Shown here: positions 9,943 to 17,603 of the stretch, piece after piece | How the letters are laid out: every line of letters begins with the position of its first letter | Numbering within the stretch: the stretch's first letter is position 1 | Source: Burkholderia sp. MS389 | GTDB taxonomy: Bacteria > Pseudomonadota > Gammaproteobacteria > Burkholderiales > Burkholderiaceae | Assembly (NCBI RefSeq): GCF_016899425.1 | Contig: NZ_CP045994.1 | Coordinates: 2,418,001 to 2,482,000 of the forward strand | DNA length: 64,000 bases | Direction of reading: 5' to 3' | Program-made: the position numbers and the translations under genes | Notes under the pieces: model-generated | Told to the model about the DNA's origin: nothing | The model's database searches: none | Seen by the model: the letters and a program-made list of their open reading frames with translations, nothing else

Positions 9943-10470
9943 TTAAGTTTCGAGGCGCTCGATCTGCGCGCCCACTTCCGACGCGACCCGTTCGATGAAC
10001 ATCAGCTGACGCACGGCTTCCGCGGCTGCCTGGTCGGCGCCGCTGTCGAGCAGCGTGCCGAGGCGCTCGACGCGCACGCGCTTCTCGTCGCGCAACTCGG
10101 CGAGCAATGCATCGAGCGCGTCGACGTTGCGGGCGGCCGCGGCGTCCTCGATGCCCTCGCGCCATTCCATCTGCTGCATCAGGAAGGCGGGCTCCATCGC
10201 CGTGTTGTTTTCCGCGCCGATGTCGACGCCGCGCAGCGACAGCAGATAGGACGCGCGCTTCAGCGGATCGCGCAGCGTGCGGTACGCCTCGTTCGCGCGC
10301 GTGGCCCATTGCATCGCGATGCGCTTTTGCGCATCGCCGGCCGCTGCGAAGCGGTCCGGATGCACTTGCGTCTGCACCGTCCGATAGGCGGTGTCGAGCG
10401 CCGTCTCATCGAGCGCGAATTGCGCCGGCAGGTGAAACAGGTCGAAATGGCTGTCTTTGAGCGAAACCAT
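9943..10470 (-). CDS. hscB: Fe-S assembly co-chaperone HscB
   Basis: J-domain protein that delivers IscU to HscA and stimulates its ATPase. The 175-residue product (E. coli 171) has an N-terminal J-domain with the HPDRF motif (about residues 36-40), which contacts HscA, and a C-terminal three-helix domain that binds IscU. The frame is open to 10512, but I choose ATG 10470 because [12 protein letters not shown] matches the family N-terminus and the upstream terminator hairpin (10516-10537) would otherwise be close to the start. Expression may depend on read-through of that hairpin. Confidence 0.95.
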   Translation of the reverse strand: MVSLKDSHFDLFHLPAQFALDETALDTAYRTVQTQVHPDRFAAAGDAQKRIAMQWATRANEAYRTLRDPLKRASYLLSLRGVDIGAENNTAMEPAFLMQQMEWREGIEDAAAARNVDALDALLAELRDEKRVRVERLGTLLDSGADQAAAEAVRQLMFIERVASEVGAQIERLET

Positions 10471-10514
10471 CGTCGCGTTCAATTCCGGTTCGTCGCGCGG
10501 CAAACGCCGCACAT

Positions 10515-10538
10515 TAAAAAGGCGGCCCGTGCCGCCTG
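10515..10538 (-). terminator. Intrinsic terminator inside the isc operon, between iscA and hscB
   Basis: On the minus strand AGGCGGC-ACGG-GCCGCCT is followed at once by TTTT. This is a 7-bp GC-rich stem, 4-base loop and T-run, placed 29 bases after the iscA stop and 45 before the hscB start. It should partly uncouple hscBA-fdx-iscX from iscRSUA. Confidence 0.8.
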
Positions 10539-10566
10539 TTGCCCGCGTCGCGCGGAGGGAGCCGCG

Positions 10567-10890
10567 TCACACGCGGAACGATTCCCCGCACCCGCACTCG
10601 TCCTTCACGTTCGGGTTGTTGAACTTGAACCCTTCGTTCAGGCCTTCACGGGCGAAGTCGAGCTCGGTGCCGTCGATATAGGCGAGGCTCTTCGGATCGA
10701 CGACGACCTTCACGCCATGGCTCTCGAACACCTGATCCTCGGGAGCCAGCTCGTCGACATACTCGAGCTTGTACGCGAGCCCCGAGCACCCGGTCGTGCG
10801 AACGCCAAGCCGCAGGCCCACACCCTTGCCGCGACGGACGAGGTATTTCTGCACGTGCTGTGCTGCTTTTTCGGTCAGTGTAATTGCCAT
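10567..10890 (-). CDS. iscA: A-type Fe-S carrier protein IscA
   Basis: Carrier that accepts iron or clusters and passes them to apo-proteins. The 107-residue protein has the three conserved cysteines of the family: one in [12 protein letters not shown] near residue 35 and the pair in DECGCGES near 99-101. It begins [13 protein letters not shown], as in E. coli IscA. It lies 65 bases after iscU. Downstream an intrinsic terminator separates it from hscB. Confidence 0.97.
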   Translation of the reverse strand: MAITLTEKAAQHVQKYLVRRGKGVGLRLGVRTTGCSGLAYKLEYVDELAPEDQVFESHGVKVVVDPKSLAYIDGTELDFAREGLNEGFKFNNPNVKDECGCGESFRV

Positions 10891-10955
10891 GATGTCCTTG
10901 CCGCGGCGCGCCGCCGGGGCCCGCCGCGTTCCCTTCCCTAGCCGCTCGATGCCGT

Positions 10956-11363
10956 TCAGGCTGCTGCCTGATCGCTTTCCTTGGTGTCGTGGCGCTTCTT
11001 GTAGTCGGCCACGGCTGCCTTGATCGCGTCTTCCGCGAGGATCGAGCAGTGAATCTTCACCGGCGGCAGCGCGAGTTCCTCGGCGATCTGCGTGTTCTTG
11101 ATCGACAGTGCCTCGTCGAGCGTCTTGCCCTTCACCCATTCGGTGACGAGCGAGCTCGATGCGATCGCAGAACCGCAACCGTAGGTCTTGAACTTCGCGT
11201 CTTCGATCACGCCGTCCGCGCCGACGCGGATCTGCAGCTTCATCACGTCGCCGCATGCCGGCGCGCCGACCATGCCCGTGCCGACCGTGTCGTCGTCCTT
11301 CGCGAACGAACCGACGTTGCGCGGGTTTTCGTAGTGATCCAGAACCTTGTTGCTGTAAGACAT
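10956..11363 (-). CDS. iscU: Fe-S cluster scaffold protein IscU
   Basis: Scaffold on which IscS-derived sulfur and iron are assembled into a cluster. The 135-residue protein carries the three ligand cysteines in [10 protein letters not shown] (about 37), TYGCGSAIA (about 63) and KIHCSILA (about 106), the assembly-critical Asp after the first cysteine (CGD), and the LPPVK recognition motif for HscA near 99-103. All key residues are intact. It lies between iscS (67 bases) and iscA (65 bases). Confidence 0.98.
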   Translation of the reverse strand: MSYSNKVLDHYENPRNVGSFAKDDDTVGTGMVGAPACGDVMKLQIRVGADGVIEDAKFKTYGCGSAIASSSLVTEWVKGKTLDEALSIKNTQIAEELALPPVKIHCSILAEDAIKAAVADYKKRHDTKESDQAAA

Positions 11364-11430
11364 GACTCAGACTCCTTGACTCGTTACGTCTGCGTGCGTC
11401 AATCCGCCCGCGGTTGCATTCAATGCGGTA

Positions 11431-12654
11431 TCAGTGCGCGGCCCATTCGATCGTCGACAGATCGATGCCTTCCTGGTGCATTTCCCAGAGCGGCGACAGT
11501 TCGCGCAGCTTCGCGATCTTGCTGTTCAGCAGATCGACCACGAAGTCGACTTCCTGCTCCGTCGTGAAGCGGCCGACCGTGAAGCGGATCGAGCTGTGCG
11601 CGAGTTCGTCGTTGCGGCCGAGCGCACGCAGCACGTACGACGGCTCCAGCGACGCGGACGTGCATGCGGAGCCCGACGACACCGCAACGTCCTTGATCGC
11701 CATGATCAGCGACTCGCCTTCGACGAAGTTGAAGCTGATGTTCAGGTTGTGCGGGACACGGCGATCCATGTCGCCGTTCACGTAGGTTTCCTCGATCTGC
11801 GACAGGCCGCGCAGCAGCTTGTCCCGCAGCATGCGGATGCGCTCGTTCTCGGTCGCCATTTCCTCGCGCGCGATGCGGAACGCCTCGCCCATGCCGACGA
11901 TCTGGTGCGTCGCCAGCGTGCCCGACCGCATCCCGCGCTCGTGACCGCCGCCGTGCATCTGCGCTTCGATGCGCACGCGCGGCTTGCGGCGCACGTACAG
12001 CGCGCCGATGCCCTTCGGGCCGTAGGTCTTGTGCGCCGAGAACGACATCAGGTCGACCTTCAGCTTCGCGAGGTCGATCGCGACCTTGCCGGTCGACTGC
12101 GCGGCATCGACGTGGAACACGATGCCCTTCTCGCGGCAGATTTCACCGATCGTCTCGATGTCCTGGATCACGCCGATCTCGTTGTTCACGTGCATCACCG
12201 ACACGAGGATCGTGTCCGCGCGCAGTGCGGCCTTGAACACGTCGAGGTCGATCAGGCCGTCGTCCTTCACGTCGAGGTAGGTGACTTCGAAACCGTCGCG
12301 CTCGAGCTCGCGGCACGTGTCGAGCACGGCCTTGTGCTCGGTCTTCACCGTGATGATGTGCTTGCCCTTGCCCTTGTAGAAGTTCGCGGCGCCCTTGATC
12401 GCGAGGTTGTCCGACTCGGTGGCGCCCGACGTCCAGATGATCTCGCGCGGATCGGCGTTCACGAGTGCGGCCACCTGTTCGCGCGCTTCCTCGACCGCAC
12501 GCTCCGCGTCCCAGCCGTAAGCGTGGCTGCGCGACGCCGGGTTGCCGAACTGCTCGCGCAGGTACGGCACCATCTTGTCGACCACGCGCGGATCGACGGG
12601 CGTCGTCGCGCTGTAATCCATATAGATGGGCAGGTGGAGAGTCTCTTGGGTCAT
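11431..12654 (-). CDS. iscS: Cysteine desulfurase IscS
   Basis: PLP enzyme that removes sulfur from cysteine and supplies it to IscU and to tRNA thiolation. The 407-residue protein (E. coli 404) has the PLP lysine K209 in [10 protein letters not shown] and the mobile-loop persulfide cysteine C331 in [10 protein letters not shown], both shifted by three from E. coli. The frame is open to 12987, but I choose ATG 12654 because GGAG lies eight bases upstream and [19 protein letters not shown] is the family start. It follows iscR by 65 bases in the operon. Confidence 0.98.
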   Translation of the reverse strand: MTQETLHLPIYMDYSATTPVDPRVVDKMVPYLREQFGNPASRSHAYGWDAERAVEEAREQVAALVNADPREIIWTSGATESDNLAIKGAANFYKGKGKHIITVKTEHKAVLDTCRELERDGFEVTYLDVKDDGLIDLDVFKAALRADTILVSVMHVNNEIGVIQDIETIGEICREKGIVFHVDAAQSTGKVAIDLAKLKVDLMSFSAHKTYGPKGIGALYVRRKPRVRIEAQMHGGGHERGMRSGTLATHQIVGMGEAFRIAREEMATENERIRMLRDKLLRGLSQIEETYVNGDMDRRVPHNLNISFNFVEGESLIMAIKDVAVSSGSACTSASLEPSYVLRALGRNDELAHSSIRFTVGRFTTEQEVDFVVDLLNSKIAKLRELSPLWEMHQEGIDLSTIEWAAH

Positions 12655-12719
12655 CTGTCGCTCCGGGTATTCTGTGCAGGGACTATGTGCGTTATGGGGG
12701 TTGGCGGGCGCCTTCGCGC

Positions 12720-13259
12720 TCACGAACTCGCGATGTTGAACACCGAATTGGGGCCGAGCGGCATCGTGCGCACGGGCTCGGCCGGTGCGGCGACGGGCTC
12801 CGGCGCGCGACGGTCGCGCAGCACCGCAGGGGCGCCCTCGCGTGCGCGCTGCTGATCGACGAGATCCTGCAGCGACACCGAATCGAGGTATTCGACCATC
12901 TTCTGGTTCAGCGTCGACCACAGCTCGTGCGTCATGCAATGGCCGTCGGGCTGCTTCGAGCCGTCGCACGTGCCTTTGCCGCCGCACTGCGTGGCGTCGA
13001 GCGGTTCATCGACCGCGATGATGATGTCGGCGACGGTGACGTCCTGCGCGCGACGCGCGAGGTTGTAGCCGCCGCCCGGGCCGCGCACGGATTCGACGAT
13101 TTCATGCCTGCGCAGCTTGCCGAACAGCTGTTCGAGATACGAGAGCGAAATCCGCTGGCGCTGGCTGATGCCTGCAAGCGTCACCGGGCCCTGCTCCTGG
13201 CGCAGTGCCAAGTCAATCATCGCCGTGACGGCGAAACGGCCTTTGGTGGTGAGTCTCAT
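12720..13259 (-). CDS. iscR: Fe-S cluster-responsive transcriptional repressor IscR
   Basis: Rrf2-family regulator that binds a [2Fe-2S] cluster and then represses its own operon; when clusters are scarce, repression is lifted. The 179-residue protein has an N-terminal winged helix ([20 protein letters not shown], about 31-50) and three cluster cysteines in CGGKGTC and HC (about 92, 98, 108), with a nearby His (about 107) as the usual fourth ligand. A C-terminal Pro/Ala-rich tail extends beyond the E. coli protein (162). Two IscR-type operators lie directly upstream at 13277-13328. First gene of the isc operon. Confidence 0.97.
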   Translation of the reverse strand: MRLTTKGRFAVTAMIDLALRQEQGPVTLAGISQRQRISLSYLEQLFGKLRRHEIVESVRGPGGGYNLARRAQDVTVADIIIAVDEPLDATQCGGKGTCDGSKQPDGHCMTHELWSTLNQKMVEYLDSVSLQDLVDQQRAREGAPAVLRDRRAPEPVAAPAEPVRTMPLGPNSVFNIASS

Positions 13260-13276
13260 GGTGTCTAGGGGACTGC

Positions 13277-13301
13277 AATCTTGACGATTTTGGTCAAGTA
13301 T
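13277..13301 (-). promoter_or_regulatory. IscR type-1-like operator, proximal
   Basis: A 25-bp imperfect palindrome with half-sites ATACTTGAC and GTCAAGATT around an A/T-rich centre, matching the pattern bound by [2Fe-2S]-IscR. It covers the region around the predicted transcription start of iscR. Confidence 0.85.
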
Positions 13302-13324
13302 AAATATTTGACGTTTTTAGTCAA
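13297..13324 (-). promoter_or_regulatory. Sigma-70 promoter of the isc operon
   Basis: Minus strand TTGACT (13319-13324), 16-bp spacer, TATACT (13297-13302). The predicted start is near 13290, about 30 bases before the iscR ATG. Both IscR-type operators overlap it. Confidence 0.85.
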
Positions 13325-13328
13325 GTAT
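13304..13328 (-). promoter_or_regulatory. IscR type-1-like operator, distal
   Basis: A 25-bp near-palindrome with half-sites ATACTTGACT and CGTCAAATAT, closer to consensus than the proximal copy and 27 bp from it centre to centre. It contains the -35 box. Confidence 0.88.
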
Positions 13329-13373
13329 CCATGTCTGTGAAAGGGTATTCGCAGACCGCTGAATATTGCGCGG

Positions 13374-13856
13374 TCAGTGCGCCGTGCGTGCGCGGAGCGT
13401 CTCCAGCAGGCCCGCGCACGCGCGCTCGACCTGGTCGAGCACCTGCTCGAAGCCCTGCGCGCCGCCGAAATACGGATCGGCCACTTCGGTTTCGGTCGCG
13501 CCCGGCGCGAATTCCATCAGCAGGCGCACCTTGTCGCGATGCTGCGGCGGACAGCGACGGCGCAGCTCGGCGAGATTCGCTTCGTCCATCGCGAGCAGCA
13601 GATCGAACCGCTCGAAATCCGCCGCGCTCACCTGCCGCGCGCGCAGCGCCGACAGATCGTAGCCGCGGCTACGGGCTGCCGCCTGCGCACGCGTATCGGG
13701 CGGCTCGCCGACGTGCCAGTCGCCAGTGCCGGCCGAATCGATCGCGATCCGGTCGGCCAGCGCGGCCGCATCGACCTGGTGGCGCATCACGCCCTCCGCG
13801 GTGGGCGAACGGCAGATGTTGCCGAGACAGACGAAACAGATCGCAACGCGGGTCAT
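13374..13856 (-). CDS. Low-molecular-weight protein tyrosine phosphatase
   Basis: Removes phosphate from tyrosine on proteins, often bacterial tyrosine kinases. The 160-residue protein has the P-loop CLGNICRSP at about residues 9-17 (C-x5-R-S) and the catalytic acid in VADPYFGG near 125, followed by the usual Tyr/Phe. It is compact and cytoplasmic. It is transcribed after the small gene at 13958-14185 but has its own TATAAT box at 13904-13909. No polysaccharide genes lie nearby, so it is more likely a housekeeping phosphatase than a capsule-specific one. Confidence 0.95.
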   Translation of the reverse strand: MTRVAICFVCLGNICRSPTAEGVMRHQVDAAALADRIAIDSAGTGDWHVGEPPDTRAQAAARSRGYDLSALRARQVSAADFERFDLLLAMDEANLAELRRRCPPQHRDKVRLLMEFAPGATETEVADPYFGGAQGFEQVLDQVERACAGLLETLRARTAH

Positions 13857-13903
13857 CGCACTATCGAAAAGCCGCGGCGCACCGCGTGGGAGAAGAACAC
13901 GCC

Positions 13904-13909
13904 ATTATA
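13904..13909 (-). promoter_or_regulatory. Candidate -10 box (TATAAT) for the tyrosine phosphatase
   Basis: A perfect TATAAT on the minus strand 47 bases before the ATG. No good -35 is visible 16-18 bases upstream, where a terminator-like hairpin begins. Confidence 0.5.
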
Positions 13910-13922
13910 CAAAGGCGGCCGA

Positions 13923-13955
13923 CATGACGCCGCCGCGCGAAGCGACGGCGTCATG
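13923..13955 (-). terminator. Hairpin directly after the small membrane-protein gene
   Basis: CATGACGCCG and CGGCGTCATG form a perfect 10-bp stem two bases past the stop at 13958. A T-run is missing, so termination may be partial. Confidence 0.6.
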
Positions 13956-13957
13956 CG

Positions 13958-14185
13958 TTACAGCGCCTTCGGCGCAGCGAGCGCCATGTCGCCGGATGCC
14001 GCGGGCAGCGGCTGCGCCGCGTCGCCGACCAGCCCGAACGACACCGCGCGCGCCAGTTCGGCGGACGCCTGGTGAACCGCGAGCGGGCCGCGCGACGGCG
14101 CATCGGCCATCGCATGCAGATAGGCAACCGCTGCCAGCGGAACCACGATTGCCAGCGGCCAGTACATCGATATTGTCTTTTTCAT
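13958..14185 (-). CDS. Small hypothetical protein with one membrane segment or signal peptide
   Basis: A 75-residue protein beginning MKKTISMYWPLAIVVPLAAVAYL. The two lysines plus about 17 hydrophobic residues read as a membrane anchor or a signal peptide with possible cleavage after HAMADA (about 24-29). The rest is Ala-rich and polar with no recognised domain. The ATG and codon use look like a real gene, and a hairpin follows at once. I do not recognise the family. It lies between lutB and the phosphatase, transcribed in the same direction as both. Confidence 0.6.
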   Translation of the reverse strand: MKKTISMYWPLAIVVPLAAVAYLHAMADAPSRGPLAVHQASAELARAVSFGLVGDAAQPLPAASGDMALAAPKAL

Positions 14186-14313
14186 GATGCGGACCTCGTT
14201 GACCTCGTACCCCGAAACCCGATTCCGGGGACTACAGACGAGATTCTATAGACCGCATCTATCAAGATAAATATGCAAATAGCGAACGCACTGTTGCCGC
14301 TCGCTGAACAGTG

Positions 14314-15726
14314 TCAGCCGAGGTGACTTTGCGACGCCGCGTACAGCTCGCGGAACGTGCGCCCGGTCGGCGTCGGAAGGTCGCGCGTATCCATCCAGCC
14401 GCCCATCATCGGCAGGCGCCGCAGCATGCCGCCGTCGCCGCCCAGCCGTTCGAGGACGCGCACCGCGAGCTTGGTCGTCAGCGCATACAGCATCGGGCGT
14501 CGGGCGAAGAACCCCCACGCGGCGAGCGCCGCGCGTTCGCGCCACGGTCGCAGGTGGCGCTCGACCTGCTTCTCGCGCAACGTGCGCAACAGGTGCGACA
14601 ACGGAATCCCGGCCGGGCACACGCTGTCGCATTCGCCGCACAGCGTCGCCGCCTGCGGCAGGTCGAGCGTGCGGTCGAGCCCGACGTAGCTCGGCGTCAG
14701 CACCGATCCCATCGGCCCCGGATAGACCCAGCCGTACGCATGACCGCCGACCTTCTGGTACACCGGGCAATGGTTCATGCACGCGCCGCAGCGGATGCAG
14801 CGCAGCATCTCCTGGAATTCGCCGCCGATCAGGCCCGTGCGGCCGCCGTCCACGAGCACCACGTAGTTGTGCTCGGGGCCGTCCTCGTCGCCGGGCCCGC
14901 GCGGCCCGGTCAGCAGCGAGAAATAGTTCGACGTCTTCTGCCCGGTCGCGGAACGCGGCAGCAGCCGCATCGCGGTCGCGAGATCCTCGAGGGTCGGCAG
15001 CACCTTCTCGATGCCGGTCACCGCGACATGCACGCGCGGCATCACCGTGCACATGCCCTCGTTCCCTTCGTTCGTCACGATCGCGACCGAACCCGTTTCC
15101 GCGATCACGAAGTTGCCGCCCGTCACGCCCATGTCGGCCGACATGAAATGCGGGCGCAGCACCTCGCGCGCCTCGCGCGTCATGTCCGGGATCTCGGTGA
15201 GCCGCTCGCGCCCATGCGTGCGCGCGAACAGGTCGGCGATCTCGTCCTTGTCCTTGTGCACGACGGGCGCAATGATGTGGCTCGGCGGCTCGTTGTCGTT
15301 GATCTGCAGGATGTATTCGCCGAGATCGGTCTCGATCGACTGCACGCCCATCTCGGCGAGCACCGCGTTCAGGCGCATTTCCTCGGACACCATCGACTTG
15401 GTCTTGATGACCTTCTTCACGTCGTGCCGGCGCGCGATGTCGGCCACGAGCCGCGCGGCGTCCGCAGTCGTTTCGGCGAAGAGCACCGTCGTGCCGCGCC
15501 GCGTCGCCTCGCGCTCGAACGCCTCGAGCCACACGTCGAGATTCTCGAGCGCGCGGTTGCGGCGCGCCTTCAGCGCGGCGCGCGTGGCCGGAAAGTCGAT
15601 CAGGGTCATCGCGTCGGCGCGCGCGGACACGAACTTCGTCGACAGCTTCTTCAGGTTCTGCTGCAGGCGCTGGTCGGCCAGCTTCTGGCCGGCGCGCGCC
15701 TTGAAATGCATCGATTGGACTTGCAT
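14314..15726 (-). CDS. lutB: Lactate utilisation Fe-S protein LutB (LldF/YkgF family)
   Basis: Iron-sulfur subunit of the LutABC-type L-lactate dehydrogenase that feeds electrons from lactate oxidation into respiration. The 470-residue protein has an N-terminal LUD domain (about 60-290) with GVTGGNFVIAETGS near 206-219 and a ferredoxin-like C-terminal part with two cluster motifs, CIRCGACMNHCPVY (about 307-320) and CGECDSVCPAGI (about 358-369). The frame is open to 16251, but ATG 15726 gives the family length and lies just past the lutA stop. lutA is 35 bases upstream; no lutC is present nearby. Confidence 0.92.
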   Translation of the reverse strand: MQVQSMHFKARAGQKLADQRLQQNLKKLSTKFVSARADAMTLIDFPATRAALKARRNRALENLDVWLEAFEREATRRGTTVLFAETTADAARLVADIARRHDVKKVIKTKSMVSEEMRLNAVLAEMGVQSIETDLGEYILQINDNEPPSHIIAPVVHKDKDEIADLFARTHGRERLTEIPDMTREAREVLRPHFMSADMGVTGGNFVIAETGSVAIVTNEGNEGMCTVMPRVHVAVTGIEKVLPTLEDLATAMRLLPRSATGQKTSNYFSLLTGPRGPGDEDGPEHNYVVLVDGGRTGLIGGEFQEMLRCIRCGACMNHCPVYQKVGGHAYGWVYPGPMGSVLTPSYVGLDRTLDLPQAATLCGECDSVCPAGIPLSHLLRTLREKQVERHLRPWRERAALAAWGFFARRPMLYALTTKLAVRVLERLGGDGGMLRRLPMMGGWMDTRDLPTPTGRTFRELYAASQSHLG

Positions 15727-15761
15727 CGCGGTATCGGGGGAAAAGTGAGCGGAACCGGGCG

Positions 15762-16484
15762 TCAGACGTCGCCCGCCAGCACTTGCGCGACGTGCAGCAC
15801 GCGCGTGTCGCGGTCGCCGGTGCGGCGCAACCGCCCTTCGATGTTCAGCATGCAGCCGAGATCGCCGAGCACCACAGTGCCCGCGCCCGACGCGCGCACG
15901 TTCGCGCATTTTTCGTCCGCGATGGCCGCCGAGATGTCGCCGTACTTGACCGAGAAGGTGCCGCCGAAGCCGCAACAGTGCTCGCAGTCCTTCATCTCGG
16001 TGACGGCCACGCCGCGCTGCGCGAGCAGCGCGCGCGGCTGCGCCTTCACGCCGAGCTCGCGCAGGCCCGAGCACGAATCGTGATAGGTGACCGGCCCGGC
16101 GAATTCGCCCGGCGCGAGCGACACCTTCGCGACGTTCGCGAGGAAATCGGTGAGTTCGTAAACTTTCTGCTGGAACCGCGTGTAGCGCCCCATCAGCTCG
16201 GGATCGTCGCGGAACAGGTCGCCGTAGTGCGCGCGGATCATCCCGCCACACGAACCGGACGGCGCGACGACGTAATCGAATGACTCGAACTCGCGCAGCG
16301 TCTTTTCCGCGAGGTCGCGTGCGAGCGCGCGGTCGCCAGAGTTGTAGGCGGGCTGGCCGCAGCAGGTCTGCGTGGGCGGCACGATCACCTCGTAGCCGGC
16401 GTCGCGAAGCAGCTTGAGCGCCGAAAAACCGATTTCGGGGCGCATCAGGTCGACCAGGCAGGTGACGAACAAACCGACTCGCAT
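15762..16484 (-). CDS. lutA: Lactate utilisation protein LutA (cysteine-rich CCG domain)
   Basis: Cysteine-rich subunit of the LutABC lactate oxidase, related to the heterodisulfide-reductase CCG subunit and GlcF. The 240-residue protein has two CCG domains: TCCGQPAYNSGD near residues 39-50 and EHCCGFGGTFSVKYG near 175-190, with partner cysteines in VTCLVD and SGSCGGMIR. It is the first gene of lutAB, starting just after a sigma-70-like promoter at 16512-16540. A divergent IclR regulator at 16668 probably controls it. Confidence 0.92.
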   Translation of the reverse strand: MRVGLFVTCLVDLMRPEIGFSALKLLRDAGYEVIVPPTQTCCGQPAYNSGDRALARDLAEKTLREFESFDYVVAPSGSCGGMIRAHYGDLFRDDPELMGRYTRFQQKVYELTDFLANVAKVSLAPGEFAGPVTYHDSCSGLRELGVKAQPRALLAQRGVAVTEMKDCEHCCGFGGTFSVKYGDISAAIADEKCANVRASGAGTVVLGDLGCMLNIEGRLRRTGDRDTRVLHVAQVLAGDV

Positions 16485-16511
16485 ACGTGCTCCTTCGAGA
16501 AAACGGCTCTC

Positions 16512-16540
16512 ATTATCCGACGTTTGTCCGGCAAGACCAA
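16512..16540 (-). promoter_or_regulatory. Sigma-70-like promoter of lutAB
   Basis: Minus strand TTGGTC (16535-16540), 17-bp spacer, GATAAT (16512-16517). The predicted start lies about 20 bases before lutA, and GAAGGAG is its ribosome site. Confidence 0.65.
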
Positions 16541-16615
16541 CGCCGGCCCGCGCGCAAGCCCGCGGTGCGCGAAACGAGGACTTCCTCGAACGGCGTTCGC
16601 TTTTTTCACGATACG

Positions 16616-16650
16616 AGATACAATCGATCCAACACCGCTTGACGCGTCAA
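16616..16650 (+). promoter_or_regulatory. Candidate -10 and palindromic operator before the IclR gene
   Basis: GATACAAT at 16616-16623 resembles an extended -10. Just after it TTGACGCGTCAA (16639-16650) is a perfect 12-bp palindrome between promoter and ATG 16668, a plausible autoregulatory site for the IclR protein. Sequence-based inference only. Confidence 0.45.
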
Positions 16651-16667
16651 CCGATTCCTCCCCCGAC

Positions 16668-17477
16668 ATGAGCCAACCCACCCCGGATTCAAAAACGTCG
16701 ATCCAGGTGATCGAACGCATGATGCGGTTGCTGGACGCGCTCGCCGCGCACAGCGACCCCGTCAGCCTGAAGGAACTTGCGCAGCGCACGGAGTTGCACC
16801 CGTCGACCGCGCACCGCATCCTCAACGACATGGTGACCTGCCGCCTCGTCGACCGCTCCGATCCCGGCACCTACCGCCTCGGCATGCGGTTGCTCGAGCT
16901 CGGCAATCTCGTGAAGGCGCGCCTGTCGGTGCGCGACGCGGCGCTGATGCCGATGCGCGAGCTGCACCGCCTCACCGGGCAGACCGTGAACCTGTCGGTG
17001 CGCCAGGGCGACGAGATCGTCTATATCGAGCGCGCGTATTCGGAGCGCTCGGGAATGCAGGTCGTCCGCGCGATCGGCGGCCGCGCGCCGCTGCACCTCA
17101 CGTCGGTCGGCAAGCTGTTCCTCGCGGCCGACGAAACGTCGCGCGTGCGTGCGTATGCGACGCGCACGGGGCTGTCCGGCCATACGCAGAACAGCATCAC
17201 CGATATCGCGAAGCTCGAGCGCGAGCTGACGATCGTCCGCCAGCAATCGTGCGCGCGCGACAATGAAGAACTCGAACTCGGCGTGCGCTGCATCGCGGCC
17301 GGCATCTACGACGATTCGGGCAAGCTCGTCGCGGGCCTGTCGCTGTCGGCGCCGGCCGACCGGCTGCAGGACGCGTGGCTCGGCCAGTTGAGCCGGACGG
17401 CGCTCACCATCTCGGAATCGCTCGGCTACCGGCCGGCGCCCGCGAAGGACGTGGACGGGCTGCAGCGGCAGGCGTAA
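16668..17477 (+). CDS. IclR-family transcriptional regulator
   Basis: A 269-residue regulator. The N-terminal winged helix-turn-helix spans about residues 10-70 (LKELAQRTELHPSTAHRILN is the HTH) and the C-terminal effector-binding domain covers about 85-255, with the family's LTSVGKLFLA and GVRCIAAGIYD signatures. The family usually senses small organic acids or aromatics. It is divergent from lutAB with 183 bases between, so lactate or a related 2-hydroxy acid is a reasonable effector guess. ATG 16668 gives the usual length. An intrinsic terminator follows at 17532. Confidence 0.93.
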   Translation: MSQPTPDSKTSIQVIERMMRLLDALAAHSDPVSLKELAQRTELHPSTAHRILNDMVTCRLVDRSDPGTYRLGMRLLELGNLVKARLSVRDAALMPMRELHRLTGQTVNLSVRQGDEIVYIERAYSERSGMQVVRAIGGRAPLHLTSVGKLFLAADETSRVRAYATRTGLSGHTQNSITDIAKLERELTIVRQQSCARDNEELELGVRCIAAGIYDDSGKLVAGLSLSAPADRLQDAWLGQLSRTALTISESLGYRPAPAKDVDGLQRQA

Positions 17478-17531
17478 GCCGCGCCGGCGGCCAGGTTCCT
17501 TCCGGCGCCGGCGCCGGTTTCGCCAGACAAA

Positions 17532-17557
17532 AAAAGCCCCGCGATTGCGGGGCTTTT
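17532..17557. terminator. Bidirectional terminator between the IclR gene and pbpG
   Basis: AAAAGCCCCGC-GATT-GCGGGGCTTTT: 11-bp stem, 4-base loop, A-run and T-run on the two sides, so it can end both convergent transcripts. Confidence 0.9.
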
Positions 17558-17603
17558 GCGTTGCGGCGACCGGTACGGTACGGCGGCGAACCGCCGCGCG
17601 CGA

